Assembly: GCF_001949145.1 (NCBI RefSeq)
Contig: NW_019091355.1
Coordinates: forward strand, 2,489 to 54,502
DNA length: 52,014 nucleotides
Direction of reading: 5' to 3'
DNA from: Acanthaster planci
Lineage: Eukaryota > Echinodermata > Asteroidea > Valvatida > Acanthasteridae
The position numbers and the translations under genes are program-made. Below the pieces are notes generated by a model. The model worked only from the letters and a program-made list of their open reading frames with translations. It did no database searches and was not told the origin of the DNA. Below, piece after piece: positions 48,701 to 52,014 of the stretch (positions are counted from its first letter, which is position 1; the number at the start of each line of letters is the position of its first letter).

Positions 48701-49798
48701 TCAAAGATTACTGTGGGTGTTTCGTTCCAGCTTCAAGGAACTAAAGACTCATCTAATTCCCCACGAGACCTTATAACCCATTGGAAAATGTTCTCAAATC
48801 ATGCACGCCCATTTTTGCTGATGTATGCCGAGGAAGATGACAGCAGTGGAAATTCAGTCTTAAAGTGGACAAAAGAGGGCTCCAAAACTAAAACATCCCC
48901 TTCCGAAACAACTCGTCCTCTCAAGGCGCAGAGACATTCAGCATCGATGGGAAGTCACACTCGACACGCTCGAAGTGTTGATGACAATACTCACTCAATC
49001 ATGACCAACGAATTCCCTAAAGGAAGCACTAACATGGTTCACCAGACAACTTTCCAACACTTCAATGAACAAGACTCGAAACGACGCAAGGCCAAGAAAC
49101 GTAGCAGTAAAAAACGCAAACGAGTTTCGAAGAAAAATCACCGGAAAGCTCCACTGTTAGACCAGTCTAGCTCGGTAGATGAAGGTGAGAATGATGAGGT
49201 CCACGAAGCTATGAATGATGACAGAGATCAAAACACTGTATTGCCGATGGGACCAGGTGAAGGCCCTTGCTCTCGTCATCCCATGTTTGTTAGTTTTGAT
49301 ACCATTGATTGGGATGGATATGTCATCGCACCTACCGGCTATAATGCTTTCTACTGTGCAGGGGACTGCAGATTCCCTTTGTCGAAGGTAAACTAAATAC
49401 ACTCAAAAATTCAACACATTGCTTAAATCTCCGTCTCTATAGCCAACATTTTGGAGCACAGTTAGGTACCTTTTAGTGGCATGGTGTAGAAAAGACTGCG
49501 TGTATAATTATATTAAAAAACGAAACCATAATAGTTCGTTCCTCTGTTCTATTATTCAAAAGCAACATGTCAAAAATAATGCGTTTCAAATTTTTTTCAT
49601 CGCTAGACCGACAATCCATCAAACCATGCAACCATTCAGAGTGTGATGAGCGTCGCCGGCACACAGACAAAAATTCCGCCTCCTTGCTGCGTACCTGAGA
49701 AAATGACATCACTATCCATCTTGTTCTTGGATGAGAATGATAATGTGGGACTGAAGAACTACCGGAACATGGTGGTGGAATCATGTGGTTGCCGTTGA
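39724..49798 (+). CDS. bmp3: BMP3/GDF10-type TGF-beta superfamily ligand, 3 coding exons
   Basis: Exons 39724-40021, 48426-49387 and 49607-49798 (298, 962, 192 nt; phases 1 and 0; 483 aa). Junctions are ATGA|GTAAGT, CTTTCAG|GG, CGAAG|GTAAAC and TCGCTAG|AC. The start is set at [20 protein letters not shown], a signal peptide. GNTVRS near the end of exon 1 matches the BMP3/GDF10 prodomain. A putative cleavage motif RHAR|S is followed by a long, very basic spacer ([17 protein letters not shown]) and then the seven-cysteine domain. [27 protein letters not shown] and [10 protein letters not shown] are close to human BMP3/GDF10. The last intron interrupts the cystine-knot domain, as I recall for vertebrate BMP3/GDF10. 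Family members often antagonise other BMPs by occupying type II receptors. Possible poly(A) signal at 50652-50657. Confidence 0.93.
41039..41258. mobile_element. MITE family B (TIR AAGTGGCGCACC)
   Basis: AAGTGGCGCACC at 41039-41050 is perfectly inverted as GGTGCGCCACTT at 41247-41258, giving a 220-bp element with G-rich and C-rich tracts near its ends and no coding capacity. It sits in BMP3 intron 1. Target-site duplication is not clear. Confidence 0.6.
42830..42905. repeat. AT-dinucleotide microsatellite
   Basis: Interrupted (TA)n of about 75 bp with occasional TTTA and CTTATT interruptions, within BMP3 intron 1. Confidence 0.95.
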
Positions 49799-51835
49799 AC
49801 TCTGCCATCTACTTGGAAATTACAAGGGTTGGGTTGCATGCTACATGTAATTTCATATCATTGTTAATAATTTTAGCTTCGGACAGCGTCTTGCACAACT
49901 CTTTGTGATACCAATTTTTGCCGCTATTGAGCTGATATCTAGAGATACATCGATTTATTGCTCAGACACAATGCTCATTCACAGTGGTGTCACTGTGGTA
50001 CTGCGTTGGAGTTCAAGGACCCAGTAAGAATACTTTATAGCTCAAAGCAATGTCAGATAAGTCTATCAACAGACAGCGCTGCTAGGCAGAATACGTAGGT
50101 GTGTTGGGAATCCCAAATGAAAAAGAAAAGCTCCCTATTGGTAAGAACCATGTACGGAACTGCAAATTGAAGTTTGTGGTGTTCATTATTTTGACTGACA
50201 TAACCTTACAATTTAAGTGGGGTTCATGTCCAACGCTGACCCCAACTTGGGTTTAGCGCCCGAAGGTATATTATCTTATTCCTAGCAGGATGTGACAAAA
50301 CATTAATAGCCCCAATGAAATTCATATAATCTTGTGGACAGTCAAACGCAACTTTGTCCTTGAACTGAATTATTACCTTGTTGATATCAACGATCAAGAC
50401 ATGAGTATTGTGGTGTTCGTCATGATAAATACATTTCGACGCGCAACCTTTCAGTGTTAATGCGTCTAAACTAGAGAGTTTTAATTCGTGTAAAAATAAT
50501 TATGAATTAGAAAATGAAATTGAGTATATTATATAACGAATGAAATTATGTTGTTTGAGTTGCTGTGTCAAGAGGGCTCTGAGCTAAAGTGCCATGGTTG
50601 ATTAAAAGAGGGCGCTGTCTGCATGAAGCGGTTCTCAAGCTCCATTGAAAAAATAAAGGACTTTGCTCAACGAAAACTTATAAGTGAACATTCTTAAATT
50701 TAGAATTTCTATGTGCGTATTTAAAACAAGTTGGAGAAACGTTATCTATCCATATATCGAAAGTTAGCAAGAGTTCTCACGTATGATCCTATGTGTATCA
50801 TAAAAGCAAAATTGCGTAGATATTAACTATAATTTCCGCGTCGTGGTTTCTTTTTTGTCAGAGCGTAAAACAGTTGTAAAGATTTATTTAATTTGATTTA
50901 CAGCCATATGTGTATTCCTATCTACAAACTAGTGGGGAATGCTGAAAAAAAATCCCGAACCCTGCAGCAGTGGAACTGGAAAGCCTGGACGTTGACGTGA
51001 AAAGGGAGATAGGGGGGTGGATGCTTTCCCTTTTTGCCCTTTGTAACAACAATAATTCATGTATAACTTTACAGGACGTTTAGAAACTTACCCATACGTA
51101 CATTTCTAAGATGACGTTCCACATGCACGTATTTTCCAAACGAAATAATGTCCTTCGTTGACCGAGGGATTTTGATGAGTATAAGCGTGTTCCTTCCTCC
51201 ACGGCAATTGCAAGGTTATATAGACGAGGTCTTCATTTGCCCAGCAAACTGTGGTTCCCAAATTGCAAATTAGCCGCTCTCCAAGTTGGTTGTTTGTCCC
51301 AAAAGTTCTTCACTCTGTACAGTTAAATCAATAGCATTTTGTAACTTGAATCTGGAAAGTTGAATATAAATCCATGAGGTAATGAAGACAGTGTGCGCCC
51401 TTGCGATACAATGATGGCGCCGACTACACGTGTGTGACTGCCTGCGCACACATTCTGCCCAGCAAAAGAGTGAGTTACACAATAAAATGGCTTTCACCTA
51501 GGATTAAAGCTTTTACGGCTAGTATGAACGGTGGACAATGGATCAAATTCATCTCATGACTCAAGCATCAGTAAAAACTTTCTGTGCTCTTGTATCACGT
51601 ACAATGGTGGAGGCAGAGACGTGGTATAAGTCTCCTTAACCGAATTATTTATACAATTCAGGATGGAGTTTGAACTGCCCCGACAATTGCCGCTTTTCTG
51701 CTAGTCTTGCCCCAAGACTAGTTTTACTGTATTGACCGGTGTACGCGTGGGCGACATGCGCTGGCGAGTAATGCCGAATAGCAGTACCAGTAGAGGGCGC
51801 TATACTCACAAGAGACGAACTGACAGAAAAACATT
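49799..51835. other. Region downstream of BMP3
   Basis: The BMP3 3' UTR is expected to start here. No further gene is supported. Two CTCF-like decamers occur at 50607-50616 and 51792-51801. Confidence 0.55.
51787..51803 (+). promoter_or_regulatory. CTCF-like motif
   Basis: CCAGTAGAGGGCGCTAT closely resembles the common vertebrate CTCF site form CCACTAGAGGGCGCTA (one substitution in the core). The motif match is visible in the sequence; occupancy is unknown, and invertebrate CTCF specificity is assumed to be similar. Confidence 0.4.
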
Positions 51836-51880
51836 GGCCGTTTCCAATATTAAACTTCGGCTCCGTCTCAGGCTGAAACT
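51836..51880. mobile_element. MITE family A, one end only (copy 3)
   Basis: GGCCGTTTCCAATATTAAAC followed by TTCGGCTCCGTCTCAGGCTG is the same terminal sequence as the copies at 19878 and 23246. It then passes directly into the GTTT microsatellite, so the other end is lost or outside the window. Confidence 0.6.
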
Positions 51881-51885
51881 GTTTT

Positions 51886-52014
51886 GGGTTTTTTGTTTTG
51901 TTTGTTTGTTGTGTTGTTGGGGTGTTTGTTGGGTTGTTGGGTTGTTTGTTTGTTTGTTTGTTTGTTTGTTTGTTTGTTTGTTGGGGTGTTGGGGGTGTTT
52001 GTTTGTTTGTTTGT
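51886..52014 (+). repeat. GTTT tetranucleotide microsatellite
   Basis: (GTTT)n with GTTGGG-type interruptions, running to the end of the window. Confidence 0.97.

Noticed and set aside
1-52014. CRISPR array, rRNA or operon structure
   Set aside because: The window is spliced eukaryotic DNA; the tandem repeats seen lack the spacer-repeat pattern.

Overview
This is a eukaryotic, intron-rich, AT-leaning window from an invertebrate deuterostome. An ambulacrarian (hemichordate-like) is my best guess, with cephalochordate as the alternative. The reasons are single-copy Dkk1/2/4-type, BMP9/10-type and BMP3/GDF10-type genes, small GT-AG exons in kilobase introns, and many short terminal-inverted-repeat elements and TACATGTA-rich tracts. 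The species call is inference. Window coordinates are not chromosome coordinates, and one run of N (23743-23852) marks an assembly gap.

Layout, left to right: (1) 1-511, a 5'-truncated LINE ORF2 tail; (2) 512-4951, non-genic, with a piggyBac-like non-autonomous element (2079-2671) and a 66-bp tandem duplication; (3) 4952-13121, minus strand, a complete three-exon Dickkopf gene (357 aa) with both cysteine-rich domains and an unusual acidic C-terminal tail; (4) 13122-24204, no supported coding gene, but two copies of one inverted-repeat element, a CpG-dense block and a minisatellite broken by the gap; (5) 24205-30584, plus strand, a complete 13-coding-exon annexin (559 aa) with a long Pro/Gly/Tyr/Gln-rich head and four repeats; (6) 33578-34270, minus strand, a single-coding-exon, Gly2/coiled-coil protein of 230 aa that I do not recognise, with a candidate 5' exon and NRF1-type site near 35.6 kb; (7) 36486-38390, minus strand, a complete two-exon BMP9/10-type TGF-beta ligand (474 aa); (8) 39724-49798, plus strand, a complete three-exon BMP3/GDF10-type ligand (483 aa) with an 8.4-kb first intron; (9) 49799-52014, non-genic, ending in a GTTT microsatellite.

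The biological centre of the window is the head-to-head BMP9/10-BMP3 pair, whose start codons are only 1.3 kb apart, linked to an annexin and a Dickkopf gene. In human, GDF2 (BMP9) and GDF10 (BMP3B) are neighbours at 10q11.22 beside ANXA8; BMP3 lies with ANXA3 at 4q21; BMP10 lies with ANXA4 at 2p13; DKK1 and DKK2 map to 10q21 and 4q25. The window therefore looks like an unduplicated version of an ancestral block scattered over several human paralogous regions. Dkk (extracellular Wnt/LRP antagonist) and the two BMP-family ligands are secreted signalling proteins; the annexin is a cytosolic calcium/membrane protein. No direct co-function of all of them is implied by linkage alone.

I saw no convincing rRNA, tRNA, CRISPR array or operon. 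All splice sites were read by eye, and reading phases were checked by arithmetic across every junction.
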